A DNA stretch of 64,000 bases from Amycolatopsis bartoniae. Its GTDB lineage: Bacteria; Actinomycetota; Actinomycetes; Mycobacteriales; Pseudonocardiaceae. The DNA is taken from assembly GCF_014191255.1 (NCBI RefSeq), contig NZ_JACHWH010000001.1:2108001-2172000 (forward strand), read 5' to 3'. Of this stretch, positions 48,179 to 56,919 are shown in pieces. The notes under the pieces are model-generated. The model worked only from the letters and a program-made list of their open reading frames with translations, was not told the origin of the DNA and did not search any database. The position numbers and the translations under genes are program-made. The stretch's first letter is position 1, and each line of letters opens with the position of its first letter.

Positions 48179-48188
48179 AAGGGACGCC

Positions 48189-49481
48189 ATGACCGAGATC
48201 CGGGAAGCACCGCCGGGTGCGCACCGCATGACGCAGGCGCAGCGGCGGGCGGTGTTCGCCGGTGCCATCGGCAACGCCGTCGAGTGGGTCGACTGGGCCG
48301 TGTACTCGACCTTCGCGTCGGTGTTCGGCAGCCAGTTCTTCCCCTCCGGCAACGAAACCGCCGCGCTGCTGTCGACGCTCGTGGTGTTCGCGGTCGGGTT
48401 CCTCATGCGCCCGCTCGGCGCCGCCGTGCTCGGCAGCTACGGCGACCGACACGGCCGCAAGAAGGCCATGACGCTGACGATCGGCCTCATGGCGGGCGCG
48501 GCGCTGGTCATCGCGGTCTGCCCGAGTTACTCGAAGATCGGCATCACCGCGCCGCTCGTGCTGCTGCTGGCCCGGCTCGTGCAGGGCTTCTCCGCGGGTG
48601 GCGAGTTCGGTACCTCGTCGGCGTTCCTGGTCGAGTCTGCGGCGCCCGGCAGGCGGGCGTTCGCCGGTTCGTGGCAACAGGTTTCGGTCGGCGCGGGCAC
48701 GCTCATCGCGTCACTGCTGGGCACGATCCTGACGTCCACACTGGACAGTGTGGCGCTCCAGACCTGGGGCTGGCGCATCGCCTTCGCGGTCGGCGGGCTG
48801 CTCGGCCTGGTCGGGTTGTGGCTGCGGGTGTCGGTGCACGAGACCGAGTCGTTCACGAACGTCGCGCCCGAGCGCAGGCGCAACCCGCTGAAGAGCATGC
48901 TGCGTGACCACCCCCGCGCCGCGCTGCGGGTCGCGGGCATCACGATCGCGGGCACGCTCACCTACTACCTGTGGGTGAGCTACCTGCCGTCGTACGCCCA
49001 CGTCACCACGGGCATCCCGCTGAAGACCGCCCTGCTGGCCAACACCATCGGGCTCGCGGTGTTCCTCGTGCTGCTGCCGTTCGGCGGCCTGCTGTCGGAC
49101 CGGATCGGCCGCAAGCCGACGCTGCTGGCGTTCGCGATCGGGTTCGCCGTGCTGGGCTGGCCGCTGCTGACCCTGCTGAGCAACGGGTTCTGGAGCGTGT
49201 TCTTCGTCGAACTGGTCGGGCTCGTGCTCATCGTCGGCTACTCCGCGAACTGCGCGGTGGTCATGGCCGAGCAGTTCCCGCCCGAGGTGCGCACCACCGG
49301 CATCGCCCTGCCCTACGCGCTGGCCGTCGCGATCTTCGGCGGCACCGCGCCCTACGTCACCACCTGGATGAGCACCTCCGGCCACCGCGACCTGGTCTGG
49401 GTCTACGTGGTCGCCGCCGCGCTGATCGGCGTGCTCGTGTACGCCACGATGCCGGAAACGAAGGGAAAGGAACTGCAGTGA
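48189..49481 (+). CDS. MHS-family MFS transporter
   Basis: 430 residues, 12 membrane segments. The MFS signature is GDRHGRKKAM (loop 2-3) and GLLSDRIGRKPTLL (loop 8-9), with AGAIGNAVEWVDWAVYSTFAS and FLMRPLGAAVLG as in the metabolite:H+ symporters that import dicarboxylates, citrate or alpha-ketoglutarate-like acids. It starts 10 bases after the rpiR stop and its TGA overlaps the next gene's GTG (GTGA). Confidence 0.9.
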   Translation: MTEIREAPPGAHRMTQAQRRAVFAGAIGNAVEWVDWAVYSTFASVFGSQFFPSGNETAALLSTLVVFAVGFLMRPLGAAVLGSYGDRHGRKKAMTLTIGLMAGAALVIAVCPSYSKIGITAPLVLLLARLVQGFSAGGEFGTSSAFLVESAAPGRRAFAGSWQQVSVGAGTLIASLLGTILTSTLDSVALQTWGWRIAFAVGGLLGLVGLWLRVSVHETESFTNVAPERRRNPLKSMLRDHPRAALRVAGITIAGTLTYYLWVSYLPSYAHVTTGIPLKTALLANTIGLAVFLVLLPFGGLLSDRIGRKPTLLAFAIGFAVLGWPLLTLLSNGFWSVFFVELVGLVLIVGYSANCAVVMAEQFPPEVRTTGIALPYALAVAIFGGTAPYVTTWMSTSGHRDLVWVYVVAAALIGVLVYATMPETKGKELQ

Positions 49482-50623
49482 CCGACCCGAAAGCGTTGCT
49501 GGACTGGGTGACCGAGCACCGCGAGGACCTGCTGTCCGACCTGCGGACGTACGTGGAGCTCGAATCTCCCAGCGGCGACAAGGAGTCTCTGAACACCACG
49601 TTGGCGTGGCTGGGTTCCTGGCTCGAAGAGCGCCTCGGCGAGCCGGAGCGGGTCTCACGCGTCGACGGCGGCGTGCACGGCGACATCGAGGTGCGCGACT
49701 ACCCCGGCACCGGCGACCGGCCCGTGCTGCTGCTGTGCCACTACGACACCGTCTGGCCACTGGGCACGCTCGCCGAGATCCCGTTCCGGATCGACGGCGA
49801 CCGCGGCACCGGGCCCGGGATCTTCGACATGAAGTCCGGCCTGGTGCACGCGGTGTGGGCGCTCAAGGCGCTTGACGCCGCCGGGCTGCCGCGGCCGCGG
49901 ATCCGCTTGCTGCTCAACGGAGACGAGGAGATCGGCAGCCTCGCCTCGCGGCCCGTCATAGAGGCGGAGGCGCGGGACGCGGCCGCCGCGCTGGTGTTCG
50001 AGGCCAGCGCGGACGGTGCGATCAAGACCGCCCGCAAGGGGGTCGGCATCTTCCGCGTGGACGCCACGGGCGTCGAGGCGCATGCGGGGCTGGACCCGGA
50101 GAAGGGCTGCAGCGCGATCGACGAGATCGCCCGCGTCGTGCTGACCCTGCACGGGCTGACCGACCTTTCGCGTGGCACGTCGGTCAACGTCGGGATCATC
50201 GAAGGCGGCACCGGCACGAACGTCGCCGCCGGTCGCGCGAGCGCGCGGATCGACGTGCGGGTGGCGAGCCAGGAGGAGGTCGGGCGCATCGACCGCGCGT
50301 TCGCGGAGCTGCGGCCGCACGACCCGCGCGCGACGCTCACCGTGTCCGGCGGCTGGAACCGGCCGGTCATGGAGCGCACGCCCACCACGGTCGCCCTGTA
50401 CGAGCGGGCGCGGGACATCGCGGCCGAACTCGGCATCCAGCTCGACGAAATCTCCGTCGGCGGCGCCAGCGACGGGAACTTCGTTGCGGCGCTGGGCATT
50501 CCGGTGCTGGACGGCTTCGGCGCCGTCGGCGACGGCGCGCACGCCCGGCACGAGCACATCAGCGTGCGGGGCATGCTGGAACGCACGGCGCTCGCCGCGG
50601 CGACGCTGACCGCGTTGGCCTAG
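49478..50623 (+). CDS. M20-family metallopeptidase (carboxypeptidase G2-like)
   Basis: 381 residues. Zn motifs: LLCHYDTVWPLG (His and Asp), FDMKSG, NGDEEIGS (catalytic Glu), then the dimerisation lid around GVEAHAGLDPEKG. Family members hydrolyse C-terminal amino acids or N-acyl amino acids. It is coupled to the MHS transporter, so the pair probably imports and cleaves an N-acyl amino acid or folate-like compound (inference). Its stop overlaps the convergent dehydrogenase gene by 4 bases. Confidence 0.88.
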   Translation: MTDPKALLDWVTEHREDLLSDLRTYVELESPSGDKESLNTTLAWLGSWLEERLGEPERVSRVDGGVHGDIEVRDYPGTGDRPVLLLCHYDTVWPLGTLAEIPFRIDGDRGTGPGIFDMKSGLVHAVWALKALDAAGLPRPRIRLLLNGDEEIGSLASRPVIEAEARDAAAALVFEASADGAIKTARKGVGIFRVDATGVEAHAGLDPEKGCSAIDEIARVVLTLHGLTDLSRGTSVNVGIIEGGTGTNVAAGRASARIDVRVASQEEVGRIDRAFAELRPHDPRATLTVSGGWNRPVMERTPTTVALYERARDIAAELGIQLDEISVGGASDGNFVAALGIPVLDGFGAVGDGAHARHEHISVRGMLERTALAAATLTALA

Positions 50624-51579
50624 AAGGAGATCCAGGACTTTCCCGCGACCGTCCTCACGGAGGCGAACGCCTCGGCGGCCTCCGTGAGGTCGAAGCGCGC
50701 TTGGAGCACCTTGCCGGGCGAGATCGTGCCGCGGCCGAGGGCGTCGATGGTGTCGGCGAAGTCGTTCGGGTGGTCGTAGATCAGCGAGCCGCGCAGGGTG
50801 AGCTGCCGGTAGACGAGGTCCGCGCTGGACAGTTCCAGCGGCCGCTCGCTGATGCCGACGAGCAGCACCGTGCCGCCGGGCGCCACCCGGTCCAGTCCGG
50901 TGCGCAGGGCCTGCGGGACCCCGGAGGTCTCGAACAGGAAGTCGTAGCCGTCGCCGTCGCCGGCCTCGGCGCCGAGCGAGCGCGCCAGCTCGACGCGGCC
51001 CTCGTGCGGCTCCTGCACCACGGCGTGCGCGCCCAGCTCGTGCAGCGCCAGGCACAGCAGCAGCCCCTGGGAACCGGCGCCCACGACCAGGCAGCGGTCG
51101 CCCGGCGCCACCCCGGACCGGCGGATGGCGGAGCGCGCGACCGTCAGCGCCTCCGTGCACACCAGGTCTTCGAGGGCGACGGTCTCGGCCGCCGGCCAGG
51201 CGAACTCGGCCGGCACGGCGACGTATTCGGCGAGCAGCCCGGGGTGGTTCATGCCCACGATCACCCGGTTGGGGCAGGCGGAGGTGAACCCGGCGCGGCA
51301 CTGGGCGCACCGGCCGCAGCAGTAGTTGGGCTCGATGGCCACGGGCTGCCCGACCTGCCGGTTCTCGACCTCGGCACCGACCGCGACGATCTCCCCGGCG
51401 CCCTCGTGCCCCATCAGCCAAGGCGCTGTCACGGGCCGGCTGCCGGTGTAGACCGCTACGTCCGACCCGCAGAGCCCGAGCCCGCGCATCCGCACGAGCA
51501 CCTCGCGCGGTCCGCAGTCCGGCTCGGGAACGTCCACCACCCGCAACCGCTCGGGCTCGGTGAGCACGACGGCCCTCAT
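50620..51579 (-). CDS. Zinc-type medium-chain alcohol dehydrogenase
   Basis: 319 residues, a little short for the family (about 340-350). Catalytic Zn site: GLCGSD and GHEGAGEI (Cys, His, Glu). The structural Zn loop has four Cys (YCCGRCAQCRAGFTSAC). Rossmann motif VVGAGSQG. Similar to sorbitol/threonine dehydrogenase-type enzymes. The short stop-side end may miss part of the last helix. It is convergent with the M20 gene and divergent from menC. Confidence 0.88.
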   Translation of the reverse strand: MRAVVLTEPERLRVVDVPEPDCGPREVLVRMRGLGLCGSDVAVYTGSRPVTAPWLMGHEGAGEIVAVGAEVENRQVGQPVAIEPNYCCGRCAQCRAGFTSACPNRVIVGMNHPGLLAEYVAVPAEFAWPAAETVALEDLVCTEALTVARSAIRRSGVAPGDRCLVVGAGSQGLLLCLALHELGAHAVVQEPHEGRVELARSLGAEAGDGDGYDFLFETSGVPQALRTGLDRVAPGGTVLLVGISERPLELSSADLVYRQLTLRGSLIYDHPNDFADTIDALGRGTISPGKVLQARFDLTEAAEAFASVRTVAGKSWISF

Positions 51580-51653
51580 CCGATCACCTCCACCACTCCA
51601 TCGTAGAGCTAATTAACCAAAAGGTCCATTAGGAGGGCTGGGATGATGGGAGC

Positions 51654-52592
51654 ATGAGCTTTGTCTACGCCATTCCCCTGCACAACCGCTTCCGCGGCAT
51701 CACGGTCCGGGAGGGCGTGTTGTTGCGAGGAGCGGCGGGCTGGGGCGAGTTCTGCCCGTTCGCGGACTATTCGGACACGGAGAGCGCGCCCTGGCTGGCG
51801 TCGGCGTTGGAGGCGAGCGAGGTCGGCTGGCCGGAGCCGGTGCGGGACCGGATCGAGGTGAACACCACGGTGCCGGTCGTCTCCCCGGAGCGGGCGTACG
51901 AGCTGGTGACGGCGTCCGGTTGCCGCACGGCGAAGGTCAAGGTGGCAGACCCCCGTTCGTCCCTTGTGGACGATTGCGACCGGGTCGCGGCGGTCCGTGA
52001 CGCCCTGGGTCCGGCAGGCGCGATCCGGGTGGATGCGAACACGGCGTGGGACGTGGACACGGCGGTGAAGTCGATCCGTGAGCTGAACCGCGCCGCGGGC
52101 GGTCTGGAGTACGTGGAGCAACCGTGTCCGTCCATTGAGGACCTGGCGGCGGTACGCCTCTGCGTAGACGTGCGGATCGCGGCGGACGAGTCGATCCGCA
52201 GGGCAGAGGACCCACTGAAGGTGGCAGTAGCCGAAGCAGCCGACGTGGCAGTGATCAAGGTAGCCCCGCTAGGCGGCGTACGTCGGGCATTGGAAGTCGC
52301 CGAAGCGTGCGGCCTACCATGCGTGGTTTCGTCAGCGGTGGAAACCAGCGTAGGCCTAGCCGCCGGACTGGCCTTGGCCGGGGCATTGCCGACCTTGGAC
52401 TTCGCCTGCGGCCTGGGCACAAGATCCCTACTAACCGGCGACGTGACAACGGACGAACTGTCCCCAAAGGACGGTTACCTCCCAGTCCCAAGAACAGCAC
52501 CGGAACCAAACACCGCAGAAAAATTCGCAGCAAGCCAAGAAACAACGGAACACTGGCAAGCACGCCTCACACGCGTCCAACACCACCTATAA
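51654..52592 (+). CDS. menC: o-Succinylbenzoate synthase MenC
   Basis: 312 residues, enolase superfamily. The Lys acid/base pairs are in KVKVADP (first) and VIKVAPLGG (second), with metal ligands in RVDANTAW, EQPCPS and ADES. It makes o-succinylbenzoate in menaquinone synthesis. The rest of the men operon is not in the window. Its last 130 codons use A-ending codons (gca, gta, cca, aca, cta) much more than the first part. The composite repeat begins 22 bases after the stop. Confidence 0.88.
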   Translation: MSFVYAIPLHNRFRGITVREGVLLRGAAGWGEFCPFADYSDTESAPWLASALEASEVGWPEPVRDRIEVNTTVPVVSPERAYELVTASGCRTAKVKVADPRSSLVDDCDRVAAVRDALGPAGAIRVDANTAWDVDTAVKSIRELNRAAGGLEYVEQPCPSIEDLAAVRLCVDVRIAADESIRRAEDPLKVAVAEAADVAVIKVAPLGGVRRALEVAEACGLPCVVSSAVETSVGLAAGLALAGALPTLDFACGLGTRSLLTGDVTTDELSPKDGYLPVPRTAPEPNTAEKFAASQETTEHWQARLTRVQHHL

Positions 52593-52724
52593 AACAGAAG
52601 ACAGCAACAAACGACGCCCGGCACACGCCCGGACCTCCCCCGTCCCCGATCCCCAGCTGCCTTAGCGGTTGGCTCGCCGTGTCAAGGGTCGCGCAGCGAT
52701 CGCGAAGCGACGCCGAAGAAGCTT

Positions 52725-53753
52725 CTATGTCAAGTGGTGGTGGTCGGTTTGTAGTGCGTGGTAGATGACGTTGGTGAGGTGGCGTTTGAGGGCGCGGATG
52801 GCGGCTTTTTTGGTGGCGTGGGGGTGTTGCTGGGTCCAGCGGTCTCGGAATTGCTGGGCGGGTGGGTGGTGGATGAGCTGGATGAGGGCGATGCGGTGCA
52901 GGCAGGTGTTGAGTTGCCGGTTCCCGCCGCGGTTGAGCCGGTATTGGGGTGTGTTGGAGGACCAGACCGGGATGGGTGCGGTGCCGGTGTGCATGGCGAA
53001 CGCGGCGGGGCTGCGGAAACGGGTGATGTCGGCGACTTCCCCGATCAGTTTGGCCGCGGCGAGGACGTTGATTCCCACGATCGCCATCAGGGTGGGTGCG
53101 ATCGGGGTGACCAGCTCGCTCAGGCGTCGCTCGAGTATCAGGATCTGCTCGGTCAGCCGGGTGATGTCGGCCAGCAGGTCCAAGGCGATGTCGCGGCGGA
53201 CACTGGCGGGCAGGGCCGCAACCATCCCGGTGAGGGCGTGCTGGCGGCGGCGCCCGGTCAGTGTCCGCGTCCCCTCGTCCAGCCCGGGTGCCAGGTCATG
53301 CAGGTGCCAGCGCAGCCGGCAGATCGCGGCGGTGCGGGCCGCCACCACCGTCTCCCGCCGGTCGATCAGCAACCGCAGGTCCAACGCGACCTGATCCAAC
53401 CTCGCCGCAGGCAAACGCGGTTCACGCAGCGCGGCCCGGGCGATCGCGAGCGCGTCGATCGGGTCGGACTTGCCCCGGGTGCGGGCACTGGCCCGGCACG
53501 CGACCATCAGCTTGGGCGGTACCCACACCACCGCCGACCCCATCCCGATCAGCGTGCGCACCAGACGACCCGCCACCGCACGCCCGTCTTCCACCGCCCA
53601 CCGCCGCTGCCCGAACCGCCCGGCCCACACCCACAACCGCAACACCCCGGCCTCGTCAGCCGCCACCGTCACCTGACCGAGCTTGCGACCCACCTCGTCC
53701 ACCGCGACCGCGGTATGGGTGTGCTTGTGCGGATCAATCCCAATGACCACCAT
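52725..53753 (-). CDS. IS110-family DEDD transposase
   Basis: 342 residues. RuvC-like catalytic acids: Asp7 (VIGIDPHKHTH), Glu55 (AVED), Asp97 and Asp100 (KSDPIDA). The C-terminal Tnp domain has the conserved IVGINVLAAAKLIGEVADI and HTGTAPIPVWSSN with the Ser expected for covalent strand exchange. The open frame extends 55 codons further, but ATG 53753 fits the family start MVVIGIDPHKHTH. The stop is 6 bases from the element end. It is an intact gene with no frameshift. Confidence 0.93.
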   Translation of the reverse strand: MVVIGIDPHKHTHTAVAVDEVGRKLGQVTVAADEAGVLRLWVWAGRFGQRRWAVEDGRAVAGRLVRTLIGMGSAVVWVPPKLMVACRASARTRGKSDPIDALAIARAALREPRLPAARLDQVALDLRLLIDRRETVVAARTAAICRLRWHLHDLAPGLDEGTRTLTGRRRQHALTGMVAALPASVRRDIALDLLADITRLTEQILILERRLSELVTPIAPTLMAIVGINVLAAAKLIGEVADITRFRSPAAFAMHTGTAPIPVWSSNTPQYRLNRGGNRQLNTCLHRIALIQLIHHPPAQQFRDRWTQQHPHATKKAAIRALKRHLTNVIYHALQTDHHHLT

Positions 53754-54013
53754 GGTTCTCGCGTGTCCTTCCACTCCAGGGCAGGCATGCACCCCGGGCC
53801 AGGCTGGACGGACACACCTCAGTCGAGTTGATGGATGGCGTCTCGTCCACGCTTCTATCAAGTCACGCCCAGCCGGCCCGGGACCCCGGCCACGCTGGAC
53901 AATTCTTCGCCAAGCCAACCACCAACACGCAGGTGACAGCGCCCTTGAGAGTCACCACGCAACCGAGGACCAGACCCTAACCGCCACACGACGGCACCAA
54001 CACCCCACCACTG
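53754..54013 (-). ncRNA. Putative bridge RNA region of the IS110 element
   Basis: Noncoding 5' end, transcribed on the minus strand ahead of the transposase. A GGTGAC/GTCACC stem (53932-53956) presents a 13-base loop; 11 bases at 53939-53949 are identical to the empty target left side. CTTCG at 53905-53909 pairs with core plus target right side. A second stem-loop (53837-53869) holds GCTTCTAT (53851-53858), identical to the IS terminal end (52721-52728). CTCAGT at 53818-53823 matches the other end with core. The order is target loop then donor loop, as in the IS621 bridge RNA. Confidence 0.6.
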
Positions 54014-54425
54014 AGGCGCCCTTGACGCGGTGAGCCAACCGTTAAACGATCAGGGGGATGGGGCGGGGGTGGCCGGGCGGAACGAGGGCGCCCAGCGCCC
54101 GGTCAAGTTCCTGCTCTACCGGACCACGGCGGGCTTTTCGCGCGACAGCGCGGCTTTAAAGATGAAAAGAATGCCTCGCCGGCGGGCAGGCTCCAGGATG
54201 ATGGGCCCCAAGGGATCTCACCTTGGCGAGGTGGTCGAGTTGAGTGATCATCCCGTCGCCTGCGGTTTGTGCATATCACTTTGAGCCAGACCCGCAAGCT
54301 TTGGTCTTTCGGCCGCCGGTTCCGGCGCATGTTGCGGGCCTGGCTCAAAGTGATCCCCCGCTTTCAGGCGACGGGATGATCACCCAACTCTCGGGGTTCC
54401 TGTGCAAAACCCTTGGCTCACGCCA

Positions 54426-56792
54426 TTACGCCACCGCTTCGTCCGCGTCCTCCGACTTCGCGCTCTCCCTCACCGGCAGCCCCTCGAACGCCGCCGGTGG
54501 CTCGCGCCATGGGTCCTCCGGGCTTCCTGCCTTCGCGGCCTGGATCGCCCGCCACACCCGTTGCGGGGTGGCCGGGATGTCGATGTGCCGCACGCCCAGG
54601 TGCTTCACCGCGTCGATCACCGCGTTCTGGACCGCCGGGGTGGAGCCGACCGTGGCGGACTCGCCGATTCCCTTGGCGCCCATCAGGTTCCTGGGCGTGG
54701 TGGTCTCCGTGTTGGCCACTTCCAGGTCCGGGACGTCCGCGGCGGACGGAACCAGATACTCGGCGAACGAGGCCGTCACCGGGTTGCCGTCCTCGTCGAA
54801 CGAGATCTGCTCCCACAGCGCCTGCGAGATGCCCTGCACCGCCCCACCATGCTGTTGCCCGCGAACCAGCAGTGGGTTCAGCACGCGCCCGCAGTCGTCG
54901 ACTGCTACGTGGCGCAACGGTTTCACGTAGCCGGTCTCGGTGTCGACCTCGACGACGGACACGTGCGCACCGAACGGGAACGTCGCGCCGTCAGGCTTGA
55001 AGTCCGTTTCCTCCACTAAGGGACGGCCGTCGTCATGCGCGGCGGTTGCCACGTCGGCCCACGTGATCGTCGCGGTCGGGACGCCGCGCACGCCGAGGGT
55101 GCCGTCGTCGGTCAGCACCACGTCCTCGACCGCCGCTTCGAGCTTCGTCGCCGCCAGCTCCTTCGCCCGCCGCAGCACGAGGTCCGACGCCTGGCGCACC
55201 GCGCTTCCGCCCAGCTGCAACGAACGTGAGCCACCCGTGCCACCACCACGCGGCACGGTCGCGGTGTCCGACTGGACGAACTTGACCCGCTCCAACGGCA
55301 ACCCGAGCGCGTCCGCGACGATCATCGAGAACGCCGTCGGGTGGCCCTGCCCGTGCCCGGACGTGCCGACCTTGATCGTCGCCCCGCCCTCGGTGTCGAT
55401 CTCGACCGACGCGAACTCGCCCGCGCCGCCACCGGTGATCTCGACGTACGCCGCCACACCGATGCCCAGCAGCACCGTCTCCCCGGCCTCGATCCGCCGC
55501 GCCTGCTCGGCCCGCAGGTCCTCGTACCCGGCCAGCCGCAACGCCTCCCGCAGCGGCAGGTCGTAGTCACCGCTGTCGTAGCTCGCGCCGGTCAACGTGG
55601 TGTACGGGAACTGTTCGGGCTTCAGGAAGTTCCGGCGCCGCAGCTCCGCTGGGTCGAGGTCCAGCTCGGCGGCGGCGAGGTCCATCAACCGCTCCAGCAT
55701 GGCCGCCGCCTCGGGCCTGCCCGCCCCGCGGAACGCACCCACCGGCGTGGTGTTGGTGAGCGCCGCGATGCCGGCGTAGCTGATCTTCGGGATGTCGTAG
55801 ACGCCCTGCGCCATCGTGCGCGTCGGGCCCAGCGCCAGCGCGCCGCCGAACCCGCCGTACGCGCCCGCGTCACCGATCACGCGACAACGCAGGCCGACGA
55901 TCTTGCCGTCGGAGCGCAGCCCCAGCTCCCCGTACTGCACCTGCGCGCGGCCGTGCGGCATCGACTGCAGGTTCTCCGAGCGGGTCTCGGCCCAGCGCAC
56001 CGGCCTGCCGAGCCGCCGGGACGCCTCGATCACCACCGCGTGCTCGGCCGTCGCCCCCGCCTTGCCGCCGAAACCACCGCCGACGTGCGGCGCCACGACG
56101 CGGATCCGCTCCACCGGCCAGCCGAACATCTTGCTCACGCCGTTCCGGAAACCGTGCGGCATCTGGGTGGAGACGTAGATGGTGGCATCGAATTCGTCGT
56201 CCCCTGGCAGGACGGCGATCGCGTTGCCCTCCATCGGCGCGACGGCCAGGCGCTGATTCTCGATGCGGGCCCGCACCACGACCTCCGCCTCGGCGAACAC
56301 GTCGTCGTCCGCGTCCCGGTTGCCCGCCGCGATGTTGGTGCCCAGCTCCGGGAACTGCGTCGGCGCGTCGGGAGCAAGCGCTTCCTCGGGGTCGATCGCG
56401 GCGGGCAACGGCTCGTAGTCGACGTCGACCAGCTCCATCGCGTCCACCGCCGCGGTCGGCGACTCGGCCACGACCGCCACCACCGGCTCGCCCACGAACC
56501 GCACCCGGTCGCTCGCCAGCGGGTGCCGCGCGCAGTGCGGGTTCAGCTCGATGAACGGCACCAGCGGGGGCAGGCCCAGGTCCTCGGCCGTGTAGACGGC
56601 GACGACGCCCGGCGCCTTCGCGGCCTCGGTGGTGTCAATGGCGGTGATGAGGGCGTGCGCGAACGGCGAGCGCACGAACGCCATGTGCAGCGCACCCTCG
56701 ATCGGCAGGTTACCCACGTAGCTACCGCGGCCACGCAACAGTTCCGGGTCCTCGACCCGGCGCACCTCGGTCCCCAGCAAAGATCCCGGCAT
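54426..56792 (-). CDS. Xanthine dehydrogenase-family molybdenum-binding subunit, solitary
   Basis: 788 residues. Molybdenum-hydroxylase large-subunit fold: GRGSYVGNLPIEGALHMAFVRSPFAHA, QMPHGFRN, VGGGFGGK, and the active-site loop AFRGAGRPE (form II-type, not the AYxCSFR of true CO dehydrogenase). The late KGIGES contains the catalytic Glu. It needs the FeS and FAD subunits to work, yet neither is within the window on either side, so it may use distant ones or be an orphan. It depends on the Moco genes in this window for its cofactor. Confidence 0.88.
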   Translation of the reverse strand: MPGSLLGTEVRRVEDPELLRGRGSYVGNLPIEGALHMAFVRSPFAHALITAIDTTEAAKAPGVVAVYTAEDLGLPPLVPFIELNPHCARHPLASDRVRFVGEPVVAVVAESPTAAVDAMELVDVDYEPLPAAIDPEEALAPDAPTQFPELGTNIAAGNRDADDDVFAEAEVVVRARIENQRLAVAPMEGNAIAVLPGDDEFDATIYVSTQMPHGFRNGVSKMFGWPVERIRVVAPHVGGGFGGKAGATAEHAVVIEASRRLGRPVRWAETRSENLQSMPHGRAQVQYGELGLRSDGKIVGLRCRVIGDAGAYGGFGGALALGPTRTMAQGVYDIPKISYAGIAALTNTTPVGAFRGAGRPEAAAMLERLMDLAAAELDLDPAELRRRNFLKPEQFPYTTLTGASYDSGDYDLPLREALRLAGYEDLRAEQARRIEAGETVLLGIGVAAYVEITGGGAGEFASVEIDTEGGATIKVGTSGHGQGHPTAFSMIVADALGLPLERVKFVQSDTATVPRGGGTGGSRSLQLGGSAVRQASDLVLRRAKELAATKLEAAVEDVVLTDDGTLGVRGVPTATITWADVATAAHDDGRPLVEETDFKPDGATFPFGAHVSVVEVDTETGYVKPLRHVAVDDCGRVLNPLLVRGQQHGGAVQGISQALWEQISFDEDGNPVTASFAEYLVPSAADVPDLEVANTETTTPRNLMGAKGIGESATVGSTPAVQNAVIDAVKHLGVRHIDIPATPQRVWRAIQAAKAGSPEDPWREPPAAFEGLPVRESAKSEDADEAVA

Positions 56793-56919
56793 GTCCCGAC
56801 TCTATAGCGGGAATCGCCCCCTGCCCACGTGGAGTGACTCCAGCTCAGGGGCGTGAATCCGGGTCGGGTCAGGGCCGTGCCCCGATGTTTTCGCGGGTCA
56901 CCCGGCCCACGATGGACGC

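Larger units (their letters stand above)
52719..54013 (-). mobile_element. IS110-family insertion sequence
   Basis: About 1.3 kb element lacking terminal inverted repeats and duplicated target, as expected for IS110. Comparing copy 1 (8539-8560) with the flanks gives a CT core (AG on the + strand) at 52717-52718 and 54014-54015, so about 1297 bp were added including one core. The transposase fills the part next to 52719, and 260 bases upstream of it are noncoding. Family fits the DEDD transposase; the exact edge can shift by a few bases because the end reads AAGCTT next to GAAG. Confidence 0.85.
52615..54398 (-). repeat. Long composite repeat, copy 2, split by IS110
   Basis: The inverted partner of 8188-8723, filling the gap between menC and the convergent molybdenum hydroxylase gene. 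Left piece 52615-52718 and right piece 54014-54398 join in the order seen in copy 1 once the IS is removed. The hairpin lies at 54243-54385, about 40 bases from the hydroxylase stop. The part 54040-54150 is more diverged than the rest. Confidence 0.78.

Noticed and set aside
53754..53918. Longer N-terminus for the IS110 transposase
   Set aside because: The extra 55 residues are Arg/Pro-rich and unlike the family; the standard MVVIGIDPHK start has its own ribosome site, and the extra part overlaps the putative bridge RNA.
53939..53949. Second possible right boundary of the IS (GCGCCCTTGAG)
   Set aside because: The sequence beyond it does not continue as the repeat, whereas that after 54015 does; it is better explained as the target-matching loop.
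54426..56792. Aerobic CO dehydrogenase large subunit
   Set aside because: The active loop is AFRGAGR, not AYxCSFR, and no CoxM or CoxS genes adjoin.
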